A stretch of 64,000 nt of DNA from Halobacteriales archaeon QS_1_68_20. Lineage in GTDB: Archaea > Halobacteriota > Halobacteria > Halobacteriales > PXRE01. The notes below the pieces were generated by a model that was not told the DNA's origin, searched no databases, and saw nothing but the letters and a program-made list of their open reading frames with translations. Position numbers and translations under genes: made by a program. Shown here piece after piece: positions 7,577-16,270 of this stretch (the stretch's first letter is position 1; each line of letters opens with the position of its first letter). The stretch is from the NCBI GenBank assembly GCA_003021085.1, contig PXRE01000023.1, positions 1 to 64,000 of the forward strand, written 5' to 3'.

Positions 7577-10500
7577 ATGAGCCGCGCGGACGTATCCGCG
7601 GAGGACCTGACGTTGCCGATCAAGCGGACCCGGGGCGACACCCTGGAGGACCGCCTGACCGAAAACGCCTACCACGACATCCTGCCGGCGCGGTACCTCC
7701 GGAAGGACGCCGGCGGGAACCTCGTCGAGACCCAGGAGGAACTGTTCCCGCGGGTCGCGAAGAACATCTCGCTCGCGGAGGCCGGCTACGAGGCCGACCG
7801 GCAGGGCGTGGAGGTCACGGTCACGCCCGACCAGCTCAAGCCCGACCACCCGCGGCGGGACGAACTGGCCGCGGAGGTGTTCGGCGAGGGCACGACCGTC
7901 GACGACGAGGCCGAGACGACGCTGACCGGGGAGAACGTCAACAAGTTCGCCTACGACACCGTCGTGCCCGAACTACCGGAGTCGGTCCGCGAGCACGTCG
8001 AGGGCGTGCGCGAGGAGTTCCAGGACATGATGGAACGGCTGGCGTTCATGCCGAACTCGCCGACCCTGATGAACGCCGGCGACGAACTCCAGCAACTGTC
8101 GGCCTGTTTCGTGGACTCGCCGGCCGACGACATCTCGGACATCCACGAGACGGTCAGGGAAGCCGCCGAAGTGTTCCAGAGCGGTGGGGGCATGGGCTAC
8201 GCCTTCTGGAAGCTCCGGCCGTACGGCGACACCGTCGGCTCCACGGGCGGCATCGCCTCGGGACCCGTCAGCTTCATGCGCACGTTCGACCAGATGTGTT
8301 TCGTTCCCGGGACGAAGGTACTCACCCCGGGCGGCCAGCGGTCGATCGAGGACCTCGAAGAAGGCGACGTGGTCATCGACGAGAACGGCGACCCCCAGCC
8401 GATCGTCCGGACGATGGAACGCGACGTCGACGAAGAACTAGTCGAAATCACGCCCGGGCGGATCAACAAGCCGATTGGCGTTACCGACGAGCATCCCTTC
8501 AAGGTCGCTCGTGAGGATGGGTTCGAATGGGTCGACGCCGGTGACCTAGAGGAAGGCGACCGCCTCGTTCTCGGCCATGCAAGCGCCGAAAACGACCTCG
8601 AACTCGGGGGAACGGTCGACCTGACCGATCTGGCGTCCGGACCCCTCGTATTCGCTGACGGCGGCGTCCGCATCAACCGCGAATACTACGGCGCCTCGAA
8701 GGGTGCGATCCACGAATCGTTCGATCGTGAGGTTCCAGTCTCGGACTTCGCCACCTTGGCGGGCTGGTATCTGGCCGAGGGCAGCATCCGCTACCAGCGG
8801 GGCATCCCCAGTACGGTCACCTTCACGCTCAACAGCGACGAACGCGATGCCGCAACGGAGATCCAGGCCGCGCTCGAATCGCTCGACGTGCCGTCACGGG
8901 TCCGCGTCGTCGAGGAACGCAACACGCTCCACGTCCACGCCGAGCATTCGAGTTTCGCCCAGTTCGTCGAAGGTGTTTTCGGAACCGGTGCCGCCGAAAA
9001 GACCGTTCCCGACGTACTCTGGTACGCCCCGCCCGACGTGCAGGCACGCACGTTGCAAGCCCTGTTCGACGGTGACGGAGGGATGGAAACCCGGGGCAAG
9101 AGCCAGCGGGCGAAGCTCACGCTCACCAACGAAGAGATCGTCGACTTCGTCTTCCAGGCGGGGCTACGTTGTGGGGTACGGTTCTCCCGTCGCGACCGTG
9201 AGCCGGAAGACCGCAAGCCGACGTACTCGGTGAGCGTCAGCGTCAGCACTGCCCTCGGAACGCCGCTCGAACGTCTGTTCGAGGACGTGCCTGACGATTT
9301 CCGCGCGGTCGATCGGACGAAACATGCACACGGTCGGGAGGTCGTGACGGTCGAATCGGTCGACCGCGTCCCCTACACCGGCCCAGTGTACAACGTCGAA
9401 GTCCCGGAGACTCATTCCTACGTCGCGGAAGACATCGTCGTCCACAACTGCGACACCATCGCCCAGGGGGGCACCCGGCGGGGCGCCCAGATGGCCGTCA
9501 TGCGGGTCAGCCACCCCGACGTCGTCCAGTTCATCCACGCCAAGAACAAGGACGTCTCGCTGGCGACCACCCTGCGGCTGAACGACCCCTCCGACTACAC
9601 GCACAACTCCTTCAACGACGCCCTGGAGGAGGCCCGCGAGCTGATCGACGAGGACGGCAAGGTCCCCGAGCACCTCCGTAACGCCGTCGAGGGCCACCTC
9701 TCGAACTTCAACATCTCGGTGGGGGTGACCGACGACTTCATGGAGGCCCTGGAGAACGACGAGGAGTTCACCTTCACCAACCCGCGCACCGGCGAACCCC
9801 ACGTCGCCACCGAGCACACCAAGGAGATGTACGAGTGGTTCGGCCTCGGCGAGTACGTCGAGGTCGGCGAGGAACTGTCCATCCCGGCGGACCGCATCTG
9901 GGAGCGAATCGTCGAGGGCGCCCACGAGAACGGCGAACCCGGCGTCATCTACCTCGAGCGGGTCAACAAGAAACACTCCTTCGACGTCGAGGAAAATCCC
10001 GATCATAGAATACTTGCAACAAATCCTTGCGGCGAGCAGCCGCTCGAGGAGTACGAGGCCTGCAACCTGGGTCACATCAACCTCTCGACGGTCGTCGCCG
10101 AGGACGCCCCCGACTGGCGGGTGTGGTCCGGGCAGCACCGCGAGGAGTACGACTCCCTGCCGAGTGCCGTCGACGCCTACCTCCCTGAGGCCATCGACCT
10201 CGAGGAACTGGACTACCGCATCGAGTACGGTACCCGCTTCCTCGAGAACGTCGTCACGATGTCGGACTTCCCGGTGGAGGACATCACAGACAAGGTCCGG
10301 GCGATGCGGAAGATCGGCCTCGGCATCATGGGGCTGGCGCAGCTGTACATCCAGCTCGGGATGAAGTACGGCTCCGAGGAGTCCAACGAACTCGCCCGCC
10401 GGTTGATGACCCACATCAACCACGAGTCCAAGCGGACGAGCCACGAACTCGCCACCCAGCGCGGGAGCTTCGCGGAGTGGGACGAGTCGAAGTACGCCGA

Positions 10501-11851
10501 TCCCACCGCCTACCCCGAGTGGTTCGAGCACCACACGGGCGAGGACCCCGAGGACTGGAGAGACGGCTACCCGATCCGCAACCACAACACGACGACCATC
10601 GCGCCGACTGGCACGACGTCGATGATCGGCAACACCTCCGGCGGGTGCGAACCGATCTACAACGTCGCCTACTACAAGAACGTCGGCGAGGACGTCCAGG
10701 GCGAGGACATGCTGGTGGAGTTCGACGACTACTTCCTGCGCACGCTGGAGGCCAACGACGTCGACGTGGAGGCCGTCAAGCGGGAGGCCCAGGACCAGAT
10801 GGCGAACAACGAGTTCGACGGCGTCGAGGGCCTGGAGACGGTGCCCGACGCCATCGCCGAACTGTTCGTCACCACCCAGGACCTCACCGCGAAAGAGCAC
10901 GCCGCCGTCCAGTGCGCCTGCCAGGCGGGCGTCGACTCGGCCATCAGCAAGACCGTCAACGCGCCCAACGAGGACAGCGTCGCCGACGCCCGCGAGGTGT
11001 TCGAGTACGTCTACGAACACGGCGGCAAGGGCGTCACCTACTACCGCGACGGTACCCGGAGCAAGCAGGTGCTGACCACGCGCGCGAAGAACACGGAGTT
11101 CGCCGACGAGACGGAGGCCGCCGAGCAACTCGTCGAGCAGATCCGCGAGGTCTTCGGCGGCATCGAGGCGTTCGTCGAGAGCGACGAGGTCCGCGAGGCC
11201 GTCGACGAGGAACTGGCGGAACTGCTGGCCGAGGTCGACGCCGGGCCGACCATCGACTACGCCGACAAGCGGCCGCGGCCGGACGCGCTGCACGGCGTCA
11301 GCCAGCGCGTCGAGACCGGCTACGGCAAACTCTACGTCACGATCAACGAGGACCCCGAGACGGGCGAACCGTTCGAACTGTTCGCCAACATCGGTCACTC
11401 CGGCGGGTTCACCAACTCCTTCACGGAGGCGCTGGCGAAGGTCATCTCCACCGCCCTCCGGTCGGGCGTCGACCCCGACGAGATCGTCGACGAACTCTGC
11501 GGGACGCGCTCGCCGAAGGTCGCCTGGGACAAGGGCGAGCAGATCCAGTCGATCCCGGACGCCATCGGCACCGCCCTCCGGCGGTACCTCGACGACGAGA
11601 TCGACCGCCCGTACCCCCAGCAGAAGACCCTCGGGGAGACGGCCGGCGAGGTCGACGGCGAAGCGGCCGCCGGAGACGCCACGAGCACCGCGGACGGCCC
11701 GGCCGGCAACGGCGTCCAGGCGGGCGCCGACGCCACCCAGGACCTCATCGACGCCGGCGAGAGCCCCGAGTGCCCCGAGTGTGGCGCGATGGAACTGTAC
11801 TACTCCGAGGGGTGCAAGACCTGCGAGGCCTGTGGCTGGAGCGAGTGCTAA
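7577..11851 (+). CDS. nrdJ: Adenosylcobalamin-dependent (class II) ribonucleotide reductase, intein-containing
   Basis: The enzyme reduces ribonucleotides to deoxyribonucleotides using AdoCbl to generate a thiyl radical. The precursor is 1424 aa; removing the 384-aa intein leaves about 1040 aa. Visible signatures are the redox Cys in SACFVDSPADD, the active-site ATNPCGEQPLEEYEACNLGHINL region (written here only as a position: 10016-10080), PTGTTSMIGNTSGG, and a C-terminal zinc-ribbon CPECG...CKTCEACGWSEC with thioredoxin-accessible cysteines. Codons at 9992-10030 around NPCG are strikingly AT-rich compared with the rest of the gene. The start overlaps a short upstream frame. Confidence 0.95.
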   Translation: MSRADVSAEDLTLPIKRTRGDTLEDRLTENAYHDILPARYLRKDAGGNLVETQEELFPRVAKNISLAEAGYEADRQGVEVTVTPDQLKPDHPRRDELAAEVFGEGTTVDDEAETTLTGENVNKFAYDTVVPELPESVREHVEGVREEFQDMMERLAFMPNSPTLMNAGDELQQLSACFVDSPADDISDIHETVREAAEVFQSGGGMGYAFWKLRPYGDTVGSTGGIASGPVSFMRTFDQMCFVPGTKVLTPGGQRSIEDLEEGDVVIDENGDPQPIVRTMERDVDEELVEITPGRINKPIGVTDEHPFKVAREDGFEWVDAGDLEEGDRLVLGHASAENDLELGGTVDLTDLASGPLVFADGGVRINREYYGASKGAIHESFDREVPVSDFATLAGWYLAEGSIRYQRGIPSTVTFTLNSDERDAATEIQAALESLDVPSRVRVVEERNTLHVHAEHSSFAQFVEGVFGTGAAEKTVPDVLWYAPPDVQARTLQALFDGDGGMETRGKSQRAKLTLTNEEIVDFVFQAGLRCGVRFSRRDREPEDRKPTYSVSVSVSTALGTPLERLFEDVPDDFRAVDRTKHAHGREVVTVESVDRVPYTGPVYNVEVPETHSYVAEDIVVHNCDTIAQGGTRRGAQMAVMRVSHPDVVQFIHAKNKDVSLATTLRLNDPSDYTHNSFNDALEEARELIDEDGKVPEHLRNAVEGHLSNFNISVGVTDDFMEALENDEEFTFTNPRTGEPHVATEHTKEMYEWFGLGEYVEVGEELSIPADRIWERIVEGAHENGEPGVIYLERVNKKHSFDVEENPDHRILATNPCGEQPLEEYEACNLGHINLSTVVAEDAPDWRVWSGQHREEYDSLPSAVDAYLPEAIDLEELDYRIEYGTRFLENVVTMSDFPVEDITDKVRAMRKIGLGIMGLAQLYIQLGMKYGSEESNELARRLMTHINHESKRTSHELATQRGSFAEWDESKYADPTAYPEWFEHHTGEDPEDWRDGYPIRNHNTTTIAPTGTTSMIGNTSGGCEPIYNVAYYKNVGEDVQGEDMLVEFDDYFLRTLEANDVDVEAVKREAQDQMANNEFDGVEGLETVPDAIAELFVTTQDLTAKEHAAVQCACQAGVDSAISKTVNAPNEDSVADAREVFEYVYEHGGKGVTYYRDGTRSKQVLTTRAKNTEFADETEAAEQLVEQIREVFGGIEAFVESDEVREAVDEELAELLAEVDAGPTIDYADKRPRPDALHGVSQRVETGYGKLYVTINEDPETGEPFELFANIGHSGGFTNSFTEALAKVISTALRSGVDPDEIVDELCGTRSPKVAWDKGEQIQSIPDAIGTALRRYLDDEIDRPYPQQKTLGETAGEVDGEAAAGDATSTADGPAGNGVQAGADATQDLIDAGESPECPECGAMELYYSEGCKTCEACGWSEC
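8297..9448 (+). mobile_element. Self-splicing intein with LAGLIDADG homing endonuclease inside nrdJ
   Basis: The intein starts at Cys1 (CFVPGTKVLT, block A) and ends at VVHN with the +1 residue Cys of CDTIAQGG, giving 384 residues. Block B is VTDEHPFKV. Two LAGLIDADG motifs are intact: LAGWYLAEGS and LQALFDGDGGM, with acidic residues kept, so the endonuclease may be active. Blocks F and G (YNVEVPETHSYVAEDIVVHN) are complete, so splicing is expected. Codon choice inside the intein is less GC-biased than in the exteins, which fits separate mobility. The host site is between FDQM and CDTIAQGGTRRG. Confidence 0.95.
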
Positions 11852-11939
11852 CATGAGTATTGAGAACCGGATTCGGGTGCAGGGCCTCCGGTTCTCTACA
11901 GCAAACGGTATAGACCTCACCGCCAACATATCATAAAAT

Positions 11940-12335
11940 ATGAATGAGGATCTAACTACGGTCTGGCATGAATGGCCTCATTTGAGGATTCAACAGCATA
12001 TCCGGACGAAAGAGGGTGTTCCCGTAGAGTTCGTCCTCCAACTGGAGTACAACATGGAGCCCGATCATACGGGCTAGTCTGATCCGGAATGGCGGCAAGT
12101 GGCTCGCTTCGATCACGAACGAAACGGGACACACGACGTCCGGCGTGGAGGTCTCCACATGGATATTTATAAGGAAGGACACAAGTACCGGATCGCGCGG
12201 GATTTCCCGGACGTGGACTTGAAGGAGGCACCAGAGTATTGCTATGAGTGTCTTCTCCAGAGAAGGGAGGGCCTCGTTGAGCGCTTCGAAAGATTACAGG
12301 GAATCGAACCCCAGGAGTCTATATTGATTCCGTAA
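11940..12335 (+). pseudogene. DUF7718-like small protein gene interrupted by an in-frame TAG
   Basis: One frame from ATG 11940 reads MNEDLTTVWHEWPHLRI and continues to VPVEFVLQLEYNMEPDHTG, then hits TAG at 12075-12077. It resumes in the same frame as SDPEWRQVARFDHERNGTHD, then GGLHMDIYKEGHKYR, and ends at 12335. Both halves match my recollection of a haloarchaeal family in which the LQLEY and VARFDH parts are one polypeptide, so this looks like a single 131-codon gene with a nonsense codon. A GTG at 12099 could restart the second half. The region is AT-rich compared with its flanks. Confidence 0.6.
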
Positions 12336-12704
12336 CCGGCCGATCTTCGGATTCCTCACAGGTATCGTTCCGAACATCCCCCCATGTCAGGTCTTCTAAC
12401 TCTGGGATCGGTTTATCGTGGATGAATCCCGATTCCGGTCCACCTGTTGAATCGGCTAATTCCTCCGCCGGTCTTTTATCGACTTTTCCCTGTCATAGTT
12501 CCCACGTTAATCCGGTGGCCGTTACGTCCCCATCCACGGAGCACCCCTATGTCAGTGTCGTTCTGGACAGTCCTTAACAGTCGGAGTGACGGTAAAAGTA
12601 TCGGGGCATACCGAAAGTAGTCGGTACGTTGCTAGCATTCTAACCTCACGTAGATAATAGCCGAGTTTGGTCATCCTAGCAATATCGAATAACATGCTTC
12701 GTTC
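12336..12704. other. Lower-GC gap; possible minus-strand gene remnant
   Basis: No intact gene is seen. On the minus strand, about 12319-12500 reads as a plausible acidic peptide (PAEELADSTGGPESG, then HDKPIPELEDLTWGDV) without a start codon in its own frame; an ATG lies one base out of frame just upstream. It may be a decayed small gene, at low confidence. Confidence 0.25.
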
Positions 12705-14660
12705 TCAGTCGTCGGCGGCCGAGCGGCCGGGGTCGGCCTGGGTCGTCCAGAGGTCCGCGTAGCGGCCGTCGCGGGCGACCAGTTCCTCGTGGGTGCCGAT
12801 TTCGTCGATCTCGCCGTCGTCCATGACGACGATGCGGTCGGCCGCCCGGATCGTCGACAGCCGGTGGGCGATGACGAACGCCGTGCGGTCGGCGATCAGT
12901 CGCCGGAGGCTCTCCTGGATGAGTTCCTCTGTCTCCGTGTCGACGTCGCTGGTCGCCTCGTCCAGCACGATGATCGCGGGGTCGTTCAGCAGTGCGCGGG
13001 CGATGGACAGGCGCTGGCGCTGGCCGCCCGATAGCTTCACGCCGCGCTCGCCGATCTGGGTGTCGTAGCCGTCGGGGAGGTCCCGGATGAACTCGTGGGC
13101 TTCGGCGGCTTTCGCGGCCTCCACCACTCGGTCGCTCAGCTCCGCTCCGTCCAGCGTCGAGAGGTCGCCGTAGCCGATGTTCTCCTCGACGGTGCCCGAG
13201 AACAGGTACGGGTCCTGCTCGACGATGCCGACGTGGCGCCGGAGCGCCTGAAGGTCGTACTCCCGGACGTCGGTGCCGTCGACGCGGACCGATCCGGCGT
13301 CCACGTCATCAGACCGCGTCTGATGGGCTGACGAGCGTCGCTCGTCAACGTCGTAGAAGCGGGGGATCAGCTTCACGAGCGTGGACTTGCCGGCGCCGGT
13401 CTCGCCCGCCAGGCCGATGGTCTCGCCGGGGTCGACCGACAGGGAGACGTCCGACAGCACCTCGTCGCCGGTGTCGTAGCTGAAGGTCACCTCGTCGAAC
13501 TCGACGCTCCCCTCGACGGCCTCGGGGGCGACCGGGTCGGCCGGCGAGGTGACCGTCGGGTCGTGGCCGAGGACGCCGAACACGCGCTCGGCGCTGGACT
13601 TGGCGCGCTGGTAGCGGTTTGCCGTCAGCCCGATGCGGCGCATCGGCGAGTACATCCGCTGGAGGTACAGGAAGAAGGTGGCGAACGCGCCCGGCCCGAC
13701 GGTGCTGGAGACGGCGACCGGCCCGAACGCGAAGGTGTCGTCGGGGCTGATGACCGCCGTCCCGCCGACGACGAGGATGCCGACGAAGGCGACGCCGGTC
13801 AGCAGGCGGATCCCTGCGAAGAACGCCCGCCGCAGCCGGATGGCGTCGACCTGCTCGTCGTGGTAGGTCCCCGACTGCTCGGCGACCCGGTCGAGTTCGA
13901 ACCCGTAGCGGTCGAAGGACTTGATCACCTTCGCGCCGCCGATGTTGTTCTCCAGTCGCGCGTTCAGGCGGGCGACCGTCTCGCGGATGCGCTTGTACTT
14001 CGGCTCGATCCAGGTGAGGAACGTCGCGCTCGACAGGCCGATCAGCGGGACCGGTAACAGCGCGATCAGCGCCAGCGGCGGCGAATACCAGTACATCACG
14101 ATCCCGATGCCGCCGACGGTGGCGACGACGCGGATGATCTGGCGGATCTCGTCGTTGAGGAACCGCTCTAACCTGTTGATGTCGTTGTTGAGGATCGACA
14201 TCATCGCGCCGGTCTGGTGGTTCGAGAAGAAGTCCAGCGACAGCCGCTGCATGTGGTCGTACGTGTCGTTGCGGAGGTCACGCTGGATCTTCTGGGCGGT
14301 CGACTGGAGCAGGTACCGCGAGGCGAACCGGGTGATCGAGCGGACGACGTACGCGACGATGGCGATCAGCGCCAGGCGGTACAGAAGCGACGTCCGCGCG
14401 GCCGCGGTGGTGGCCGGATCGGCGGTGATCAGTCCGAGTCCCGCCAGCAGGTCGGGACCGCTGTTGTTCTGGATCACCCGGTCGATGGCGGTCCCGACGA
14501 CGATCGGCGGCACGAGTCGCGACAGGCGGGTCAGTAGCGACGCGAACACGCCCAGGCTCAGCCGCGGCCAGTAGCGTCGCGCGTACGCCAGTAGGCCGAC
14601 CATCGGGTGCCGGTCGACCTCCTCGCGGACGTTCTCGAACCCGCCGATCCCGTCCGGCAT
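12705..14660 (-). CDS. ABC transporter, fused permease/ATP-binding protein (exporter type)
   Basis: The 651-aa half-transporter probably works as a homodimer exporting lipid, drug or peptide; the substrate is not predictable. The first 330 residues form an ABC type-1 six-helix membrane domain. The ATPase follows with Walker A GETGAGKST, Q-loop VGIVEQDPYLFSGT, signature LSGGQRQRLSIARALL, Walker B IIVLDEATSDVD and the H-loop HRLSTI. I preferred the ATG at 14660 (MPDGIGGFENVREE) to an upstream in-frame ATG at 14696. A short Ser/Asp-rich insertion after the Walker A strand (FYDVDERRSSAHQTRSDD) is unusual. It stands alone without neighbours that point to a substrate. Confidence 0.9.
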   Translation of the reverse strand: MPDGIGGFENVREEVDRHPMVGLLAYARRYWPRLSLGVFASLLTRLSRLVPPIVVGTAIDRVIQNNSGPDLLAGLGLITADPATTAAARTSLLYRLALIAIVAYVVRSITRFASRYLLQSTAQKIQRDLRNDTYDHMQRLSLDFFSNHQTGAMMSILNNDINRLERFLNDEIRQIIRVVATVGGIGIVMYWYSPPLALIALLPVPLIGLSSATFLTWIEPKYKRIRETVARLNARLENNIGGAKVIKSFDRYGFELDRVAEQSGTYHDEQVDAIRLRRAFFAGIRLLTGVAFVGILVVGGTAVISPDDTFAFGPVAVSSTVGPGAFATFFLYLQRMYSPMRRIGLTANRYQRAKSSAERVFGVLGHDPTVTSPADPVAPEAVEGSVEFDEVTFSYDTGDEVLSDVSLSVDPGETIGLAGETGAGKSTLVKLIPRFYDVDERRSSAHQTRSDDVDAGSVRVDGTDVREYDLQALRRHVGIVEQDPYLFSGTVEENIGYGDLSTLDGAELSDRVVEAAKAAEAHEFIRDLPDGYDTQIGERGVKLSGGQRQRLSIARALLNDPAIIVLDEATSDVDTETEELIQESLRRLIADRTAFVIAHRLSTIRAADRIVVMDDGEIDEIGTHEELVARDGRYADLWTTQADPGRSAADD

Positions 14661-14772
14661 ACGACTCCACTCGGTGACCGACGCCGGAAAAGGCAACGCT
14701 CACCCGACGACGTTTCCGGTACCGCGACGGCGGGCGGAAAGAATCAAGGTCGTTCCCGCTCCCGTTCCGGAC

Positions 14773-14889
14773 GTGAGCGAGTCCGGCCCGACCTGTCCGC
14801 AGTGCGACGCCGACCTGTTCGAGCGCCACTGCAAGTACGTCTGTCCGCGACACGGCGTCGTGTACGACTGCGCCGATCCCTTCTACTGA
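14773..14889 (+). CDS. Very small zinc-finger protein
   Basis: A 38-residue protein starts at GTG 14773 (an upstream ATG at 14674 is in frame but would overlap the divergent promoter of the ABC gene). The pattern CPQCDADLFERHCKYVCPRH is followed by GVVYDC, giving two CxxC/CxxH knuckles. Haloarchaea have many such small zinc proteins and this C-terminal motif is familiar to me from that group. Function is unknown; regulation or RNA/protein binding is a guess. Confidence 0.7.
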   Translation: MSESGPTCPQCDADLFERHCKYVCPRHGVVYDCADPFY

Positions 14890-14991
14890 ATTCAACCACA
14901 CCGGACCCAGTACAATCGTACTTGTCCGAGTGGCGGGCCGTGACGGCCGTTTTCCGTTACAGTAAAACGAACCGCCGACGAAGGTAGCGGT

Positions 14992-15420
14992 ATGGAACGG
15001 GTCGACGCCGACGAAGCGGACGACGAGCGCACCCGGTGTCTCATCGCCAAGGTCGGACTGGACGGCCACGACCGGGGCGCCCACGTCATCGCCCGGGCGT
15101 TCCGAAACGCCGGGTTCGAGGTCATCTACTCCGGGTTGCACCGCGCGCCCGAGGAGATCGTCCAGGCCGCGGTCCAGGAGGACGTCGACGTGCTCGGCAT
15201 CTCGCTTCTGTCGGGCGCGCACAACACGCTCGTCCCGCGGATCATGGAGGGTCTGGAGGAATACGGCGCCGCGGAGGACACCCTGGTCGTCGTCGGCGGC
15301 ATCATCCCCGACGACGACGAGAAGGAACTGAAAGAACAGGGCGTCGCCGAGGTGTTCGGTCCGGGGTCCGGCCTGGAGCACATCATCGAGTTCATCAGGG
15401 AGAACGCGACCGAACGCTAG
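14992..15420 (+). CDS. mcmA2: Methylmalonyl-CoA mutase, cobalamin-binding subunit
   Basis: This is the small B12-binding subunit of a two-subunit archaeal methylmalonyl-CoA mutase, which interconverts methylmalonyl-CoA and succinyl-CoA. DGHDRG (residues 24-29) supplies the His that ligates cobalt; ISLLSGAH and VVVGGIIPDDD complete the Rossmann-like B12 domain. The 142-aa length matches free-standing subunits. The large catalytic subunit and the MeaB chaperone are not in this window. It is one of three cobalamin-linked genes between 7.5 and 17.8 kb. Confidence 0.92.
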   Translation: MERVDADEADDERTRCLIAKVGLDGHDRGAHVIARAFRNAGFEVIYSGLHRAPEEIVQAAVQEDVDVLGISLLSGAHNTLVPRIMEGLEEYGAAEDTLVVVGGIIPDDDEKELKEQGVAEVFGPGSGLEHIIEFIRENATER

Positions 15421-15700
15421 CGCGCGTCGGTTCGGCGTCCCCGCCAGTCGGCCGATTTCTCGCGTCGTTCGCCGCCTAGTCCGACGTTACGGGGCCGAGG
15501 GTCGAAGTACGGCAGATGGATACCGCCTCGTGGCCGGGTGCGGCCCATCGGGATTCCTGTGTACGTTCTGGTACCTGTAGGGATGCATTACGCATGAATC
15601 GCGAGGAAACCCGTCTCAGTCGGGGAGTTTACCGGGCGCGGGTATTATTGGCCTCGGCTCCCAACGGACCGACAGGAGACGCTCTCAGATCCACGACGCG

Positions 15701-16087
15701 GTGACCGGGTCGCCGGTCGCGTTCGTCGTCGTCGCCTCCGACGCCCGGACGGTGCGACGCGCGCCGGGCGTCCCCGACGAGGTCGACGAGCGGGTGCTCG
15801 GGGACGACGAGTTGCTGGCGGAGGCGGTCGAGGCCCGACTCCGGGCCAGGACCGATCCTTACCTGCTCCTCAGCGGCGGGCTGGACTCGACGCTCGTGGC
15901 GGCGACGGCCAGGCGCCACGGGTCCCGGGACGGCGACCTTCGGGCGCTGTCCATGCAGTTCGAGGACCCGGCGGCCGCGAGCGACGAGAGCGGGCCGCCA
16001 CCGCACCGGACGGCGACCGTCCGGATCGGAGCCAGCGCAACGGGAACGGCGGCGGGATCGGGTCGCTCGCCAGGCGGACCGTGGTGA
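15701..16087 (+). pseudogene. Asparagine-synthase-like (PP-loop) gene fragment
   Basis: The frame contains a clear PP-loop, LLLSGGLDSTLVAATARRHG, followed by LRALSMQFED, typical of the synthetase domain of AsnB-like amidotransferases (normally 300-600 aa). Only about 70 recognisable residues remain; there is no N-terminal glutaminase and the frame ends after a short non-homologous tail that runs into the next gene. The GTG at 15701 is the first available start. I read it as a remnant. A very short functional PP-loop protein is less likely. Confidence 0.55.
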
Positions 16088-16233
16088 CGGTCCTCGTGGT
16101 CGGGATCGTGGCCTTCACCGTCGCCGGCCTGGGTTTCCTGGTGTATCGCGGACGCGTCGACGCCGGGCCGTTCCTGCTACTGGTCGGCACCGTGGTGGGG
16201 TTCGTCCTGGGGCGGCTAGACGCCGTCCTCTGA
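16081..16233 (+). CDS. Small two-helix membrane protein
   Basis: From GTG at 16081 or 16084 the frame reads VTVLVVGIVAFTVAGLGFLVYRG, a short loop, then FLLLVGTVVGFVLGRLD and stops at 16233. This gives two hydrophobic segments in about 50 residues. The frame stays open upstream, so the start is uncertain. No family is recognised. Confidence 0.45.
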   Translation: MVTVLVVGIVAFTVAGLGFLVYRGRVDAGPFLLLVGTVVGFVLGRLDAVL

Positions 16234-16270
16234 GGGTCGGACGGGACTGCGGGCGACTCTCGGTTACCGC

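Noticed and set aside
9164-11929. A 921-codon open frame on the strand opposite nrdJ
   Set aside because: High-GC shadow of the nrdJ codon pattern; composition is unlike haloarchaeal protein and no motif is present. Similar long antisense frames opposite trpD, trpE, pyrG, thrS and others were discarded for the same reason.
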